Source: Methanohalophilus mahii DSM 5219
GTDB lineage: Archaea; Halobacteriota; Methanosarcinia; Methanosarcinales; Methanosarcinaceae
Direction of reading: 5' to 3'
Length of the DNA stretch: 64,000 nucleotides
NCBI RefSeq assembly: GCF_000025865.1
Contig: NC_014002.1
Coordinates: 1,860,001-1,924,000 of the forward strand
How positions within the stretch are numbered: the stretch's first letter is position 1; every line of letters starts with the position of its first letter. A program made the translations under genes and the position numbers. Below are positions 25,979 through 35,501 of the stretch, piece after piece. The notes below the pieces were generated by a model. That model searched no databases, had not been told where the DNA came from, and was given only the letters and a program-made list of their open reading frames with translations.

Positions 25979-26590
25979 ATGAAGAATATAGAAGAACTTA
26001 TACAAAAAGCAGCCGAACTGCAAGCCAATGGTCTTGTTACCGGCCAGATCGCAAATGAACTTAATGTCTCCAGGGATACGGTCACATGGCTTCTCATGCG
26101 GGGTAAAAGAGGTGCTGAGGCCCCTGCACCCAAGGATATCTCTGTAAACTGGAGTGCCATAGGTAAAAGCTCCTTCCGCCTGCGTTATATTTCACAGGCC
26201 CTGTGTGACATGGTGCTCGAATCCCTTGATGACAATGACCAGATGGCAGACATGGTCGTGGGAATCGGATTAAGCGGTGTACCCATGGCCACCATGATTG
26301 CCGAGGAACTGGGTATCGAATTTTCCATATTCCACGGTTATGACAGCCAGAAAGAGAGGGATAAAAACACAGGAATTTTCAGCAGAAATTTCGGGCATGT
26401 AGAAGGAAAGAACTGCATTATTGTGGATGATGTGGTCTCATCTGGCTCAACGATTACCGATGTAATTGAACAGATAAAGAAAAGCGGATCAAACCCTGTT
26501 GCAATTGCAGTCATTATTGACAAGAAAAATTCGGAAACAATCAGTGGAGTCCCCGTGAACTCACTTATCAAACTGGCAAGGGTGGATTAA
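25979..26590 (+). CDS. PyrE-like/GfcR-type regulator (HTH plus phosphoribosyltransferase domain)
   Basis: The 203-residue protein joins an N-terminal helix-turn-helix (about 20-42: GQIANELNVSRDTVTWLL) to a phosphoribosyltransferase fold with the PRPP loop CIIVDDVVSSGSTITDVI (about 141-158). It corresponds to the archaeal orotate phosphoribosyltransferase-like family. In haloarchaea a member (GfcR) activates sugar-metabolism genes, and in methanogens the targets are unknown. It converges with the RecJ-like gene. Confidence 0.88.
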   Translation: MKNIEELIQKAAELQANGLVTGQIANELNVSRDTVTWLLMRGKRGAEAPAPKDISVNWSAIGKSSFRLRYISQALCDMVLESLDDNDQMADMVVGIGLSGVPMATMIAEELGIEFSIFHGYDSQKERDKNTGIFSRNFGHVEGKNCIIVDDVVSSGSTITDVIEQIKKSGSNPVAIAVIIDKKNSETISGVPVNSLIKLARVD

Positions 26591-26598
26591 AGGAGATA

Positions 26599-28731
26599 TT
26601 AAATCTCCATATCCACTTCATACTGGCCTATTTTTTCCACGAGTTTGGATAGTACCTTTTTACGCATCCCTCCAACGAACTTGATACTTCCGACAACAAG
26701 ATGGCCACCCCCATTCACTCCTCCACCAACAATTTCCTCATGGAGCTGCCTGACAATTTCAGGAATATTCATCTTAACCCCACGTGACCTTATAACTGCA
26801 AAGTCCGGTCCATAGCCGATGGTCACAATCGGTTTGCCTTCATTTTTCCTGCAGATTTTGTCATGAACTTCCCCGGAGGTCTTACCCGGTGCAGGGAAAG
26901 TGAATTTGTGAGCATAGTTCTCCACATCAAGCACATTCATGATAGCCCCGTTGGGCAGTTGCTGTGATTTGACATTGGGCATACATGCCTCAAGTTGCTC
27001 ATCCATCATGGCCCTTGCCTGTTCACACAGCAGACTTACAAGTTTTTTATGCCTGATGTAGTCACCAAAATTGAGAAGATCGTTTACAATTCCCCTTCCA
27101 CTGTTGAATTTCAACCAGTAGGCTTCAAAATCAAGGGCCAGGGCAATATCCTGCAAATCTTCCAGAGAATATCTGGAAGAGACGAGATCAATATATTGAT
27201 AGGCCTCATCGGATTCTGAACGATCACCCACAGCAGCGATTGCAGGGAGATGTTGTATCTGTTCTGTGACGTCAGGATTGATCATCCGTGCAACCTCTGT
27301 GGAAAGCATACCGGCAGTCTGACCGAAGTCCCCACCCACATGAGCAGGGTTTACATGGGCCAGAAGGTAATCATCAACGACCTTATCGGGATGATGATGG
27401 TCCACAACCACCATATCAATACCATATATCAATGCCTGTCTCATCGCGGGTACGTCTTCCTCCGTGGAACCATTATCCACCATCACAACAAGAGGCAGTT
27501 TCTGGTCATGCCTTTCCGCATCTTCAAGAGCAAAGGAAATATCCTTGGTCACATCCATGATCTCATAAAAGGGGGCTTTTGAAGGAGAACGTTTATAGAA
27601 ATAGTATTCTCCGTCCTGACCGTTGACTTCACGAATAAGAGGCAGGATTGCCTTTTCAATGGCCACACCGGCAGTCATGCCATCAGCATCAGCGTGGTGG
27701 CGCAACAAAATAGGACGTGATCTGAGAATGGCTTTTTTGATAATTCGGGCAACCTCTTTCATCTCAGGACGAAGGTCTTCCAGAAGCTTGCTTTTGACAA
27801 GGAATTCTATATCATGAGGTTCTGCCCTCTGGTCAAGTATACGGTCTATGCGTTGTCTGACGGTCTGTTCTCTTTCATCTGTGAGCTGCTTCATACTCTT
27901 GACTTCAAGCTGCAGATCCTCTCCCCTGAGATTGACCTCACCCGTAAGAGATACCACCATATCCGAATCAATGTCCGGATATGCCCGCTCCCCTGCACTT
28001 TCAAAGGCTGCACAGGGAATTATCCCGCCTTCATCGGAAATTACGAAAATGGTGGGACCGCCTGTTTGTTTGACCTGGAGCACCTCTCCTTCGATACGCA
28101 CAAGCTTACCCACATAATCCTTCAATTCAGACGAGATACGCACCGGAATTTCCTTTTCGACTTCTACGACCTTATGTTCACCGACAATTCGTGGTAGCAG
28201 GTCCATTTTCCCGTCGGAACGAATCTCATTTATCTCTACGACAAGCCTTTCCCCGGGTTCAAGTTTGGCCTTTATGTTGCTTGAATGGATCAACCCGCGC
28301 AGATTGGAATTAAGGTTCACAAAAGCCCCGAATGATGCGAGGTTGTTTACCTCTGCATGGTAATATTTGCCCACGGAAAGCTCGTTCATGTCACAGGAGT
28401 CGTCCAGCACATGGACCACCTTTACTTCATTACATGATTTGCATATCTCGCGTCCGTCTATCAGGTGATCGATAGATTTACCGCATAGGTCACAGTTATA
28501 AAGAAATCCGTCCCCTCCACAGGAAGGACATGGGTCCTTTATTTCAACTTCCCCGCTGCCACCGCATTTTTCGCATACGGAACTTCCCTTGAGGAAACTG
28601 TTTACATCATTTTCTGAAAGTTCCATAAGATTCATTGATTTTGGTTTCCCGGAGCCCTTGCATTCGGGACATTTCTGTATTGAGGACTCACGGGCACCAG
28701 TTCCGCCACATTCACTGCATTTTTCTTTCAT
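26599..28731 (-). CDS. DHH-family RecJ-like phosphoesterase with zinc-finger, S1 and OB domains
   Basis: The 710-residue protein begins with DnaJ-like CxxCxGxG repeats (CSECGGTG, CPECKGSG, CEKCGGSG, CPSCGGDG) and a further CDLC/CKSC pair. An S1-type RNA/DNA-binding domain (about 112-170) and an OB-fold (about 200-285) follow. A DHH/DHHA1 catalytic module (about 340-700) has RHHADADGMTAG, VMVDNGS, VVDHHHPD and a GGGVNGGGH end motif. The key aspartates and histidines are in place, so nuclease or phosphodiesterase activity is likely. Archaeal RecJ-like proteins can join the GINS/MCM replisome or degrade nucleic acids; the zinc-finger fused form is typical of methanogens. Confidence 0.87.
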   Translation of the reverse strand: MKEKCSECGGTGARESSIQKCPECKGSGKPKSMNLMELSENDVNSFLKGSSVCEKCGGSGEVEIKDPCPSCGGDGFLYNCDLCGKSIDHLIDGREICKSCNEVKVVHVLDDSCDMNELSVGKYYHAEVNNLASFGAFVNLNSNLRGLIHSSNIKAKLEPGERLVVEINEIRSDGKMDLLPRIVGEHKVVEVEKEIPVRISSELKDYVGKLVRIEGEVLQVKQTGGPTIFVISDEGGIIPCAAFESAGERAYPDIDSDMVVSLTGEVNLRGEDLQLEVKSMKQLTDEREQTVRQRIDRILDQRAEPHDIEFLVKSKLLEDLRPEMKEVARIIKKAILRSRPILLRHHADADGMTAGVAIEKAILPLIREVNGQDGEYYFYKRSPSKAPFYEIMDVTKDISFALEDAERHDQKLPLVVMVDNGSTEEDVPAMRQALIYGIDMVVVDHHHPDKVVDDYLLAHVNPAHVGGDFGQTAGMLSTEVARMINPDVTEQIQHLPAIAAVGDRSESDEAYQYIDLVSSRYSLEDLQDIALALDFEAYWLKFNSGRGIVNDLLNFGDYIRHKKLVSLLCEQARAMMDEQLEACMPNVKSQQLPNGAIMNVLDVENYAHKFTFPAPGKTSGEVHDKICRKNEGKPIVTIGYGPDFAVIRSRGVKMNIPEIVRQLHEEIVGGGVNGGGHLVVGSIKFVGGMRKKVLSKLVEKIGQYEVDMEI

Positions 28732-28912
28732 TGTATCTGTGTTGCTGATTGACCTGCTTGTTTATGTAGGTTGCTGCAAAAAGTGGATACTATTTGGCAT
28801 TTTTAAATTATCTACCTGCAGAGAATTAGTAATATATCCACCTGTTCCATCCATCCCACCAATAACTTTTAGAAGTATTGTATGCAAAGTATCATAGAGG
28901 GAGAGTTAAAGC

Positions 28913-29677
28913 ATGGTAGAACAATATATAATTCCTGCATTAATCGTATTAGTAATAATCCTGTCCCAATCCATCAAAGTGGTAAAGGAGTATGAGCGAG
29001 TGGTCATCTTCAGGTTGGGCAGATTTAGTGGAGTAAAGGGTCCGGGTGTGTTTTTCATAATCCCCATTATCGATACTGCGGTCAAGGTAGATCTACGTAT
29101 CGTAACAATAGACGTCCCGAAACAGGCAGTTATCACCTACGATAATGTGACAGTGGCAGTGGATGCAGTCGTTTATTACAAAGTCCTCAACCCCGAATCA
29201 GCAGTTACCGAAGTAGAGGATTACAAGTATGCAACTTCAATGCTGGCACAAACAACCCTGCGTGATGTAGTCGGCCGAATCGAACTTGATGAAGTTCTTT
29301 CTGGAAGAGAGGAGGTCAATAAGGACATACAGGAGATGCTGGATGTTTCCACCGATCCATGGGGAATCAAGGTCACCTCGGTCACCCTGAGGGATGTAAG
29401 TGTTGATGAAAAGATGCTCAGGGCCATTGCCCAGCAGGCAGAGGCCGAGCGTGAAAAGCGGTCCCGTATTATCCTTGCAGATGGAGAGTACAAGGCTTCC
29501 CAGAAATTGCTTGATGCCGCCAGGCTCTATCAGGAAGTGCCCACCACAATAAAGCTGAGGGAGTTGCAGACCATAGCTGAGGTTGCCAGGGAAGGCAACA
29601 CTATTGTAGTCACCAACACCTCTGACAGTGGAGATATAGCGGCTCTGACCCAAGCTTTCACTGCAAAGAACAAATGA
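28913..29677 (+). CDS. stomatin/prohibitin (SPFH) family membrane protein, slipin type
   Basis: The 254-residue protein has one N-terminal membrane segment (about 5-20) followed by an SPFH domain (KEYERVVIFRLGRF, GPGVFFIIPIIDTAVKVDLR) and a C-terminal helical part. It acts at the cytoplasmic membrane as an oligomer. The nfeD gene follows after nine bases; stomatin-NfeD pairs are a conserved unit in which the NfeD protease cleaves the stomatin partner. GGGAG precedes the start. Confidence 0.94.
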   Translation: MVEQYIIPALIVLVIILSQSIKVVKEYERVVIFRLGRFSGVKGPGVFFIIPIIDTAVKVDLRIVTIDVPKQAVITYDNVTVAVDAVVYYKVLNPESAVTEVEDYKYATSMLAQTTLRDVVGRIELDEVLSGREEVNKDIQEMLDVSTDPWGIKVTSVTLRDVSVDEKMLRAIAQQAEAEREKRSRIILADGEYKASQKLLDAARLYQEVPTTIKLRELQTIAEVAREGNTIVVTNTSDSGDIAALTQAFTAKNK

Positions 29678-29686
29678 GGGTGATCC

Positions 29687-30988
29687 ATGAGGATCAAAAC
29701 CCTTTTCCTTTTTCTTTTTGCACTTTTTTTACTGACTGCTACACTATCAACTGCCAGCTCTGAAAAAGTAATGGTGCTGGATATGTCAGATTCCATTACA
29801 CCGGCATCCGACGCTATGGTAAGCGACGCACTGGAAATTGCCGAGACAGAAAATTATGAGGCACTTGTAATAACCTTGAATACCCCTGGAGGGGGACTGC
29901 AGGAAACCCTGAACATAATAGAGACTATAGATGCCTCCCCTGTTCCTGTAATAGGCTACGTTTATCCCGAAGGAACAAAAGCTTGGTCTGCCGGCACACT
30001 GATTCTTATCAGCACCGATATCGCGGCCATGGCGCCATTCACTGTAATTGGTTCGGCCCAGCCTGTACAGGTATCCCCTACCGGTGGCTCAGAACCGATC
30101 AATGACTCAAAGATGATAAACGCAATTGTTGCCCTGTCCAAGGAAAAAGCAAGCAAGCATGACAGAAATGTGACCGCTGCAGAGTTATTCATCACCGAGA
30201 ACTTGAACCTCAATGCAGAACAAGCAAAGGAAAGCAACGTTATTGAATATATTGCAGAAGATATACCAGACCTGCTTGAACAGATAGACGGGATGACTGT
30301 CAAGGAAAAACAGCTCAACACATCAGGAGCAGAAATTGTCAATTATGAGCCAAATCTGAGCCTGTATCTTATGAATATAATATCAAATCCCATTATATCA
30401 TCCCTGTTGTTGATGATAGGAATATATGCCATTGTCCTGGGAATTTCCAGCCCGGGTGCAGGGGCGGAAATTTTCGGTGCTATTCTTATAGCCCTTGGCC
30501 TGATTGGCATGGGATTTGATGTCAATATAGCAGCCCTGTTCCTGATTGGTGTGGGGGTGGTCCTGCTTATTCTCGAATTGCAGGCGCCGGGATTTGGCAT
30601 ATTTGGTATTGCAGGAATATTGTGCCTGATAGCAGGTAGTATATTCCTGGTACCCATGGATTTCCCGCGCTGGTACACACCTGCAGATGTACAGAGGAGT
30701 ATGATGTTCTATATTGTTATACCCACGATAATAATCGGACTGTTCTTTGCCTTTGCCATATACAAAGTGTTGCAGGCAAAGGGGCGCAAGCCAATTATTG
30801 GCGAAGAAATGACCGGTGAAATTGCCGAAGCGATAGATCCTATATCCGAAGGCAACCCGGGTTATGTACGATACAGCGGAGAATACTGGAAAGCCCGCTC
30901 AGAAGACACCATCGACCGGGAAGAAAAAGTGGAAATACTGGAAAAGGATGGACCCGTCCTCATTGTCCGCAAAGTCAAGGGGAAGTAA
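29687..30988 (+). CDS. NfeD-type membrane-bound ClpP-class serine protease
   Basis: The 433-residue protein starts with a signal or membrane anchor (about 1-24). A ClpP/SppA-like protease domain follows (about 25-210), with TLNTPGGGLQET, the likely nucleophile serine in KAWSAGTLILIS (about 98-109) and a downstream lysine near SKEKASKHDRN. Four to five membrane helices (about 230-355) and a C-terminal OB-fold NfeD domain (about 365-433) complete it. This is the full-length form that pairs with stomatin. It converges directly with the next gene, the stops abutting. Confidence 0.94.
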   Translation: MRIKTLFLFLFALFLLTATLSTASSEKVMVLDMSDSITPASDAMVSDALEIAETENYEALVITLNTPGGGLQETLNIIETIDASPVPVIGYVYPEGTKAWSAGTLILISTDIAAMAPFTVIGSAQPVQVSPTGGSEPINDSKMINAIVALSKEKASKHDRNVTAAELFITENLNLNAEQAKESNVIEYIAEDIPDLLEQIDGMTVKEKQLNTSGAEIVNYEPNLSLYLMNIISNPIISSLLLMIGIYAIVLGISSPGAGAEIFGAILIALGLIGMGFDVNIAALFLIGVGVVLLILELQAPGFGIFGIAGILCLIAGSIFLVPMDFPRWYTPADVQRSMMFYIVIPTIIIGLFFAFAIYKVLQAKGRKPIIGEEMTGEIAEAIDPISEGNPGYVRYSGEYWKARSEDTIDREEKVEILEKDGPVLIVRKVKGK

Positions 30989-32308
30989 TCACTGCTTCCC
31001 CAACATCTCCACTAGACGTCTCTTTTTGGATATCGCCTCTTCAGCCGCCCTATCAACCGCTTTGCTCATTGCCTCGAAGTCAGAGGGAGTGGTATCTCCG
31101 ACCATCTTCTTAATTGGTGTGTAGGCAGATTCACGGAAGCGTGGCGTGAAGTCCCGGCGGTGTCCATCAACAACAAGCTCGGCACCTTGTCCTTTTTCAA
31201 CATAGCCAACTGTTGCAATATCGACACCGGCATTTTGAACGGTTTCAAGAATTTCCTGCTCATGTTCAGGGGGGACTATTAAGAGGAGGGAATCCAGGGA
31301 TACACCCAGATAATCTATATTGAGATTTTCAAGCATCCTGAAGACCCGGGGATTTACGAGCCGACGCATATTTTCCTCTTCAAAGACAAGTTTGACTCCT
31401 GCAGTCCTTGAGATTTCCTTGGCATCACCGCGCACCCCCCCATTAGTAACATCGGTCATTGCATGTACTTTTTTATCCAGGTCTTTTTCAAGGAGTGCCT
31501 CGCATGCCTGAAGGAACTTGATATTGATGGTCTCATCCACCACATCATGCATCCCGTAATAGAGAGCGGTTGTGGAAATAGTTCCACCACCTGCACCTTC
31601 GGTCATGAGAATCACATCCCCGATTTCGGCCCTCTCCCTTGCAGTCATCGAAGAAGCAACACCCACAGCACCGACGCCACCGGTCATTCTATCTCCGATT
31701 ACCATATCCCCTCCAATACGCAGGGTACTTCCGGTCACAAGAGGGATATCTGTAAGTTCCGATACTGCGGTGATACCTGCGACATGGTCGAATATCTTTG
31801 CTACATCCCCGTCATCGGCCACATGGATATCCGAAAGCAGGGCAAGGGGCCTGGAGCCCATTACATAAACATCCCTTAAAGAAGCCCTGGCAACATGGAA
31901 ACCTGCAAGGAAAGGAAAATCACTTAATCTGGAATGAATGCCATCGATTGTGACTATGAGGAAATCTCCTCCCTCCATCTGCACAGCTCCGGAATCATCC
32001 AGATGGGTGCTGTCTACTGCAGCTTTGGTGCTGCCTATTACCTCGGCAATTTTTTCATGGGCATAGAAATCACCGATGCCCCTGGAACCCACGCCGAACT
32101 GACCCATGGTTACTCCTGAAGTAATCGGGGATAGTATGTCGCCCTTTACATCCAGAGTTGCCCTGGCTTCTTCAACGGCCGCTTTTGCAAGTGCAATAGC
32201 ATGCTGTCTGTCCGTGTCCTTTATTTCCATGATACGTTCTGCAAGTTTTTCGGCAATTCCGTCTTCTCCACGAAGCAGGGCATGCCTGGCATAGCCTTCA
32301 ATATCCAT
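30989..32308 (-). CDS. AIR synthase-related (PurM/HypE/SelD superfamily) protein of unknown substrate
   Basis: The 439-residue protein has a PurM-like ATP-binding fold: DDSGAVQMEGGDFLIVTIDG (about 103-122), RASLRDVYVMGSRPLALL and DVTNGGVRGDAKEISRTAG (about 287-305). PurM, HypE, SelD and ThiL make ATP-activated intermediates with this fold. Extra N-terminal (about 1-60) and C-terminal helical segments set it apart from those enzymes. Such proteins are widespread in methanogens, but I know no assigned reaction. It is nine bases downstream of hisH on the same strand. Confidence 0.8.
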   Translation of the reverse strand: MDIEGYARHALLRGEDGIAEKLAERIMEIKDTDRQHAIALAKAAVEEARATLDVKGDILSPITSGVTMGQFGVGSRGIGDFYAHEKIAEVIGSTKAAVDSTHLDDSGAVQMEGGDFLIVTIDGIHSRLSDFPFLAGFHVARASLRDVYVMGSRPLALLSDIHVADDGDVAKIFDHVAGITAVSELTDIPLVTGSTLRIGGDMVIGDRMTGGVGAVGVASSMTARERAEIGDVILMTEGAGGGTISTTALYYGMHDVVDETINIKFLQACEALLEKDLDKKVHAMTDVTNGGVRGDAKEISRTAGVKLVFEEENMRRLVNPRVFRMLENLNIDYLGVSLDSLLLIVPPEHEQEILETVQNAGVDIATVGYVEKGQGAELVVDGHRRDFTPRFRESAYTPIKKMVGDTTPSDFEAMSKAVDRAAEEAISKKRRLVEMLGKQ

Positions 32309-32317
32309 GATTAATCC

Positions 32318-32926
32318 TCAGCACATTTTAACAAAATTACTCAATATCCTCAACCCCACTTCACCGCTCTTCTCCGGATGGAACTGGGTTCCTATTACAT
32401 TGCCTTCTTCATTAACAACGGATGCAGCAAACTCTACACCATATTCACAGGAAGCAAGAGCATGATCATCGTCAGTACTCACATAATAGGAATGTACAAA
32501 ATAGACATAGGAACCATCTTCGATACCCTCATAGATAGGATGTTGCTGTGTTATATTAATGGAATTCCATCCCATATGTGGAACTTTAAGTTTACTATGG
32601 GGAAAACGAATAACATTGCCGGGAATGAAACCCAGCCCGTCCCGCATGCCTCCTTCCTCGGAATTTGTCATAAGCATCTGGTGACCCAGACAAATGCCAA
32701 GCAGGGGTTTGCCTGATTCGACATAACCATAAAGAACATCCAGGAAAGGCTTGATGTTGCTCATGGCATCACTGAATGCTCCTACACCGGGCAGTACAAC
32801 CCCATCACTGTTCTCGATATCTGCAGGGTCTATAGAGATATTTACAGAAGCTTTGGCATGTTCCAGCCCTTTCTGGACACTCCTGAGATTACCAAGGCCA
32901 TAATCAATGATGGTTATTTGTTTCAT
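32318..32926 (-). CDS. hisH: imidazole glycerol phosphate synthase glutaminase subunit HisH
   Basis: HisH releases ammonia from glutamine for HisF. The 202-residue class I amidotransferase starts MKQITIIDYGLGNLRSV. It has LLGICLGHQML with the nucleophile cysteine, and GTQFHPEKSG with the histidine and glutamate of the triad. A TTG start 42 bases upstream is possible but adds a non-family extension. It is 45 bases downstream of the UDP-sugar dehydrogenase gene and upstream of the PurM-like gene. Confidence 0.96.
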   Translation of the reverse strand: MKQITIIDYGLGNLRSVQKGLEHAKASVNISIDPADIENSDGVVLPGVGAFSDAMSNIKPFLDVLYGYVESGKPLLGICLGHQMLMTNSEEGGMRDGLGFIPGNVIRFPHSKLKVPHMGWNSINITQQHPIYEGIEDGSYVYFVHSYYVSTDDDHALASCEYGVEFAASVVNEEGNVIGTQFHPEKSGEVGLRILSNFVKMC

Positions 32927-32971
32927 GTCAGATAAAAAAGGGTTTTGATACATCAATGTATCGAACAATGC

Positions 32972-34264
32972 TCACCAGCATAACCCCTCATACTCCACAT
33001 CCTCCAGTTCTTCAGGATCTAAAAGATAGCGCCCGTCAACCAGAAGTTTCCTGTCCATCGAATCAAATTCAGTGTTAAGTTTTCTGAACTCGTCCCATTC
33101 AGTCATTAACAGACAGGCCTGTGCACCCTCAAGAGCTTCCTGTGCGCTGGATGCATAGGTAATGTCGGGAAAGACCTTTTTCATGTTATCAGCGGCAAGA
33201 GGATCATAGGCATGGATATCCGCCCCTTTTTCCAGCAATTTCCTGATAACGGGGATCGAACGGGATTCACGTATATCATCGGTGTCATTCTTGAAAGCCA
33301 GGCCCAGCACGGCAATCCTTTTATCTTTGATCTCCGGTAGTTTGTCCTCCAGGATCTCAACCATCTGGAGAGGTTGCAGTTCATTGACCTCGATTACTGA
33401 TTCCAGCAGGGAAGGATAATAATCCAGATCCTTTGCACTTCCGATCAGGGCACGGACATCTTTGGGGAAACATGAGCCACCAAAACCCGCCCCACTATTC
33501 AAGAAAGCCGGATTGATACGGAAATCTCTGCCTACAGCATCCATTACCTGATAGGTATCAATACCCAGACGTTTGCAGATGTTGCCCACCTCATTGGCAA
33601 AAGATATCTTGGTGGCCAGAAAAGCATTATTCACGTACTTGATCATCTCTGCTGTACGTAGATTTACACTGGTTACCTCACAATCAATATCCCTGTAAAG
33701 ACCGGATACGATGGAATCAGAACGTCTGTCAAGGGAGCCTACCACTATTTTATCGGGATTCAGGAAATCATGAACAGCTCGGCCTTCACGCAGGAATTCG
33801 GGATTCATGGCAAGCCCGAGGGTTTCTCCAGCCTTACGTGCGGAATATTCCTCCAGAATGGAACGAACTACCCCTTCTGTTGTACCGGGTACAACCGTAC
33901 TTTTCACCACCACAGTATGATAAGCATTCTTGGAAGCAATTGATTCCCCAAGACTCTTACTTGCAGCGGCGACTATCGAAAGATCAATCTCCCCGTTATC
34001 TGAGGAAGGTGTGCCCACACAAATAAAAGATACATCGGTATTCTGTACAGCATAATCATAATCAGAAGTGGCAATCAGGTTTTTCCCCACATGCTTGTTC
34101 ATAAGCTCTTCCAGTCCCTCTTCCCATACAGGAGGATAACCATCATTGATTTGCCGTACTTTCTCTTCATCAATGTCAATACATATCACTTCATGACCCA
34201 ATTCGGCAAAACAGGCTGCTGTAACCGAACCCACATAACCTGAACCTACAATAGAGACTCTCAT
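32972..34264 (-). CDS. UDP-glucose/UDP-sugar 6-dehydrogenase
   Basis: The enzyme oxidises UDP-sugars to UDP-uronates with two NAD. The 430-residue protein has the N-terminal Rossmann loop GSGYVGSVTAACFAELGH, the NNAFLATKISFANE helix, the catalytic cysteine in GAGFGGSCFPKD (about 259-270) and the third-domain VLGLAFKNDTDDIRESR. Products would feed surface polysaccharide or S-layer N-glycan synthesis. The exact sugar, glucose or an N-acetyl sugar, cannot be told with certainty. Confidence 0.94.
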   Translation of the reverse strand: MRVSIVGSGYVGSVTAACFAELGHEVICIDIDEEKVRQINDGYPPVWEEGLEELMNKHVGKNLIATSDYDYAVQNTDVSFICVGTPSSDNGEIDLSIVAAASKSLGESIASKNAYHTVVVKSTVVPGTTEGVVRSILEEYSARKAGETLGLAMNPEFLREGRAVHDFLNPDKIVVGSLDRRSDSIVSGLYRDIDCEVTSVNLRTAEMIKYVNNAFLATKISFANEVGNICKRLGIDTYQVMDAVGRDFRINPAFLNSGAGFGGSCFPKDVRALIGSAKDLDYYPSLLESVIEVNELQPLQMVEILEDKLPEIKDKRIAVLGLAFKNDTDDIRESRSIPVIRKLLEKGADIHAYDPLAADNMKKVFPDITYASSAQEALEGAQACLLMTEWDEFRKLNTEFDSMDRKLLVDGRYLLDPEELEDVEYEGLCW

Positions 34265-34349
34265 AACTATAACTCCTGGCTGTGTAAATTGTTGGCAATT
34301 CTATATTAGGATGATGGTTTACCGGGCAAAAAAGACACAAAGACGAATC

Positions 34350-34378
34350 AAAAAAAGAGGGGATTGATATGATCCCCT
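34350..34378 (-). terminator. terminator-like hairpin after the MTH865-like gene
   Basis: AGGGGAT (34358-34364) pairs with ATCCCCT (34372-34378) over a seven-base loop, and on the minus strand seven T follow (A run 34350-34356). It sits directly downstream of the small gene ending at 34382. Confidence 0.6.
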
Positions 34379-34381
34379 GAT

Positions 34382-34621
34382 TTACAGGCCTGCCCTGTCA
34401 ACAAGTAAATCAGCTACCTGTTGGGCACTGGTAAACGGGAAATCGCTTTCCTTGAGCAAGCCGCCTGCTTCGCCGGCGGTAATTTCTACATCCCCGGATT
34501 TGCAGGTTGTGTCCGCCCCTGCAGGAAAAGCTGCCAGAAGGGCTTCAGGAGTTTTTATCGGAAACTGTGCATTTTCAAGGCCACCCTTAATCTGAGCGCG
34601 TATATCTTCTTTTACAGACAT
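34382..34621 (-). CDS. MTH865-like small helical protein
   Basis: The 79-residue acidic protein begins MSVKEDIRAQIKGGLENAQFP and has two similar helical halves, with SPEALLAAFP-like and FTSAQQVADLLVDRAGL segments. This fits the archaeal MTH865 family, whose solved structure resembles an EF-hand without known calcium binding. Its function is unknown. It has its own short mRNA, judging by the hairpin just downstream. Confidence 0.8.
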   Translation of the reverse strand: MSVKEDIRAQIKGGLENAQFPIKTPEALLAAFPAGADTTCKSGDVEITAGEAGGLLKESDFPFTSAQQVADLLVDRAGL

Positions 34622-34734
34622 TGTATATCACCAATTGCCAAAAGGGTGTATATTAATATATACTTGATCGTTAGTAAAATGTATTAAAAGCATATTTGTA
34701 CATAAAAATAACCTTAAATAGGGATGTTAAAAAC

Positions 34735-35499
34735 ATGCATGACAGGAAAAACCAAAGCAACCACCCCCCAGACCATCAGGAACTTGACGAAATTAGACAG
34801 GAAATCACTTCCATGAGGAAAGAATTCAACCGTTTTCTTGAAAATTCCAACCGCAATATTGTAGAACAACTTGCATCTGATTTGAAAAAGAATTTTTCCA
34901 GAGTTTTGATTGAATACATCAACAATGATATCGAATCATGCCTGAGGGAAAAGATGATCAAGAATTGCAAGATGCGGGACTTCTGTGAACAAAAATTCAA
35001 TGAACTGCTAGGAGAGACCTCCTACCTCATAAGCAAGGATGATGTGAAGAAAGAAACTATTGAAAAATACTGGAAAGAGATAGAAAACCTACGTAAAATG
35101 ACTGGCATGCCAATGTGCGACCAGTGTTTTTCACATGTAAATAACCTCTACCGGAAGCAGATAGATGTAATGCAATCCCTGCAGATATATGACCGTCAGG
35201 ACAGAGAGCAAAAGACAGATAAGTTGCCTGTCGAAGTGGTACCTGCAATCTGTGAACCCGTGGCAAACAAACAACGATTATCCATACTAAAAGCTCTTGC
35301 AGGAACCCCCAGAGGATTCTCGGAACTGTCCAAAATTACCAACCTGAGAGGAGGGAATCTCCTGTTTCACCTGCAAAAACTCCTGGATACACAGATGATA
35401 GTCCAGCAGGGAGATAGAGGGGATTATTACATATCAAAGAAGGGATATACAACCCTTGAAGGGCTACATGCCATATATTCAAAAATTGATAACAATTGA
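34735..35499 (+). CDS. winged-helix (ArsR-type) transcriptional regulator with coiled-coil N-terminus
   Basis: The 254-residue protein has a charged coiled-coil start (about 10-60), a middle domain with cysteine-containing CKMRDFC and MCDQCF segments, and a C-terminal winged helix (about 180-250: ANKQRLSILKALAGTPRGF, GGNLLFHLQKLLDT). The C-terminal part resembles ArsR-like archaeal regulators. The cysteines in the middle could sense metal or redox, which is a guess. The ATG at 34735 is chosen because GGGAT lies before it; an in-frame start at 34696 exists. Confidence 0.75.
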   Translation: MHDRKNQSNHPPDHQELDEIRQEITSMRKEFNRFLENSNRNIVEQLASDLKKNFSRVLIEYINNDIESCLREKMIKNCKMRDFCEQKFNELLGETSYLISKDDVKKETIEKYWKEIENLRKMTGMPMCDQCFSHVNNLYRKQIDVMQSLQIYDRQDREQKTDKLPVEVVPAICEPVANKQRLSILKALAGTPRGFSELSKITNLRGGNLLFHLQKLLDTQMIVQQGDRGDYYISKKGYTTLEGLHAIYSKIDNN

Positions 35500-35501
35500 A
35501 C

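Noticed and set aside
32927-32968. TTG start 42 bases upstream for hisH
   Set aside because: The added residues are not family-like, and MKQITIIDYG matches the normal HisH start; a ribosome site is weak for both.
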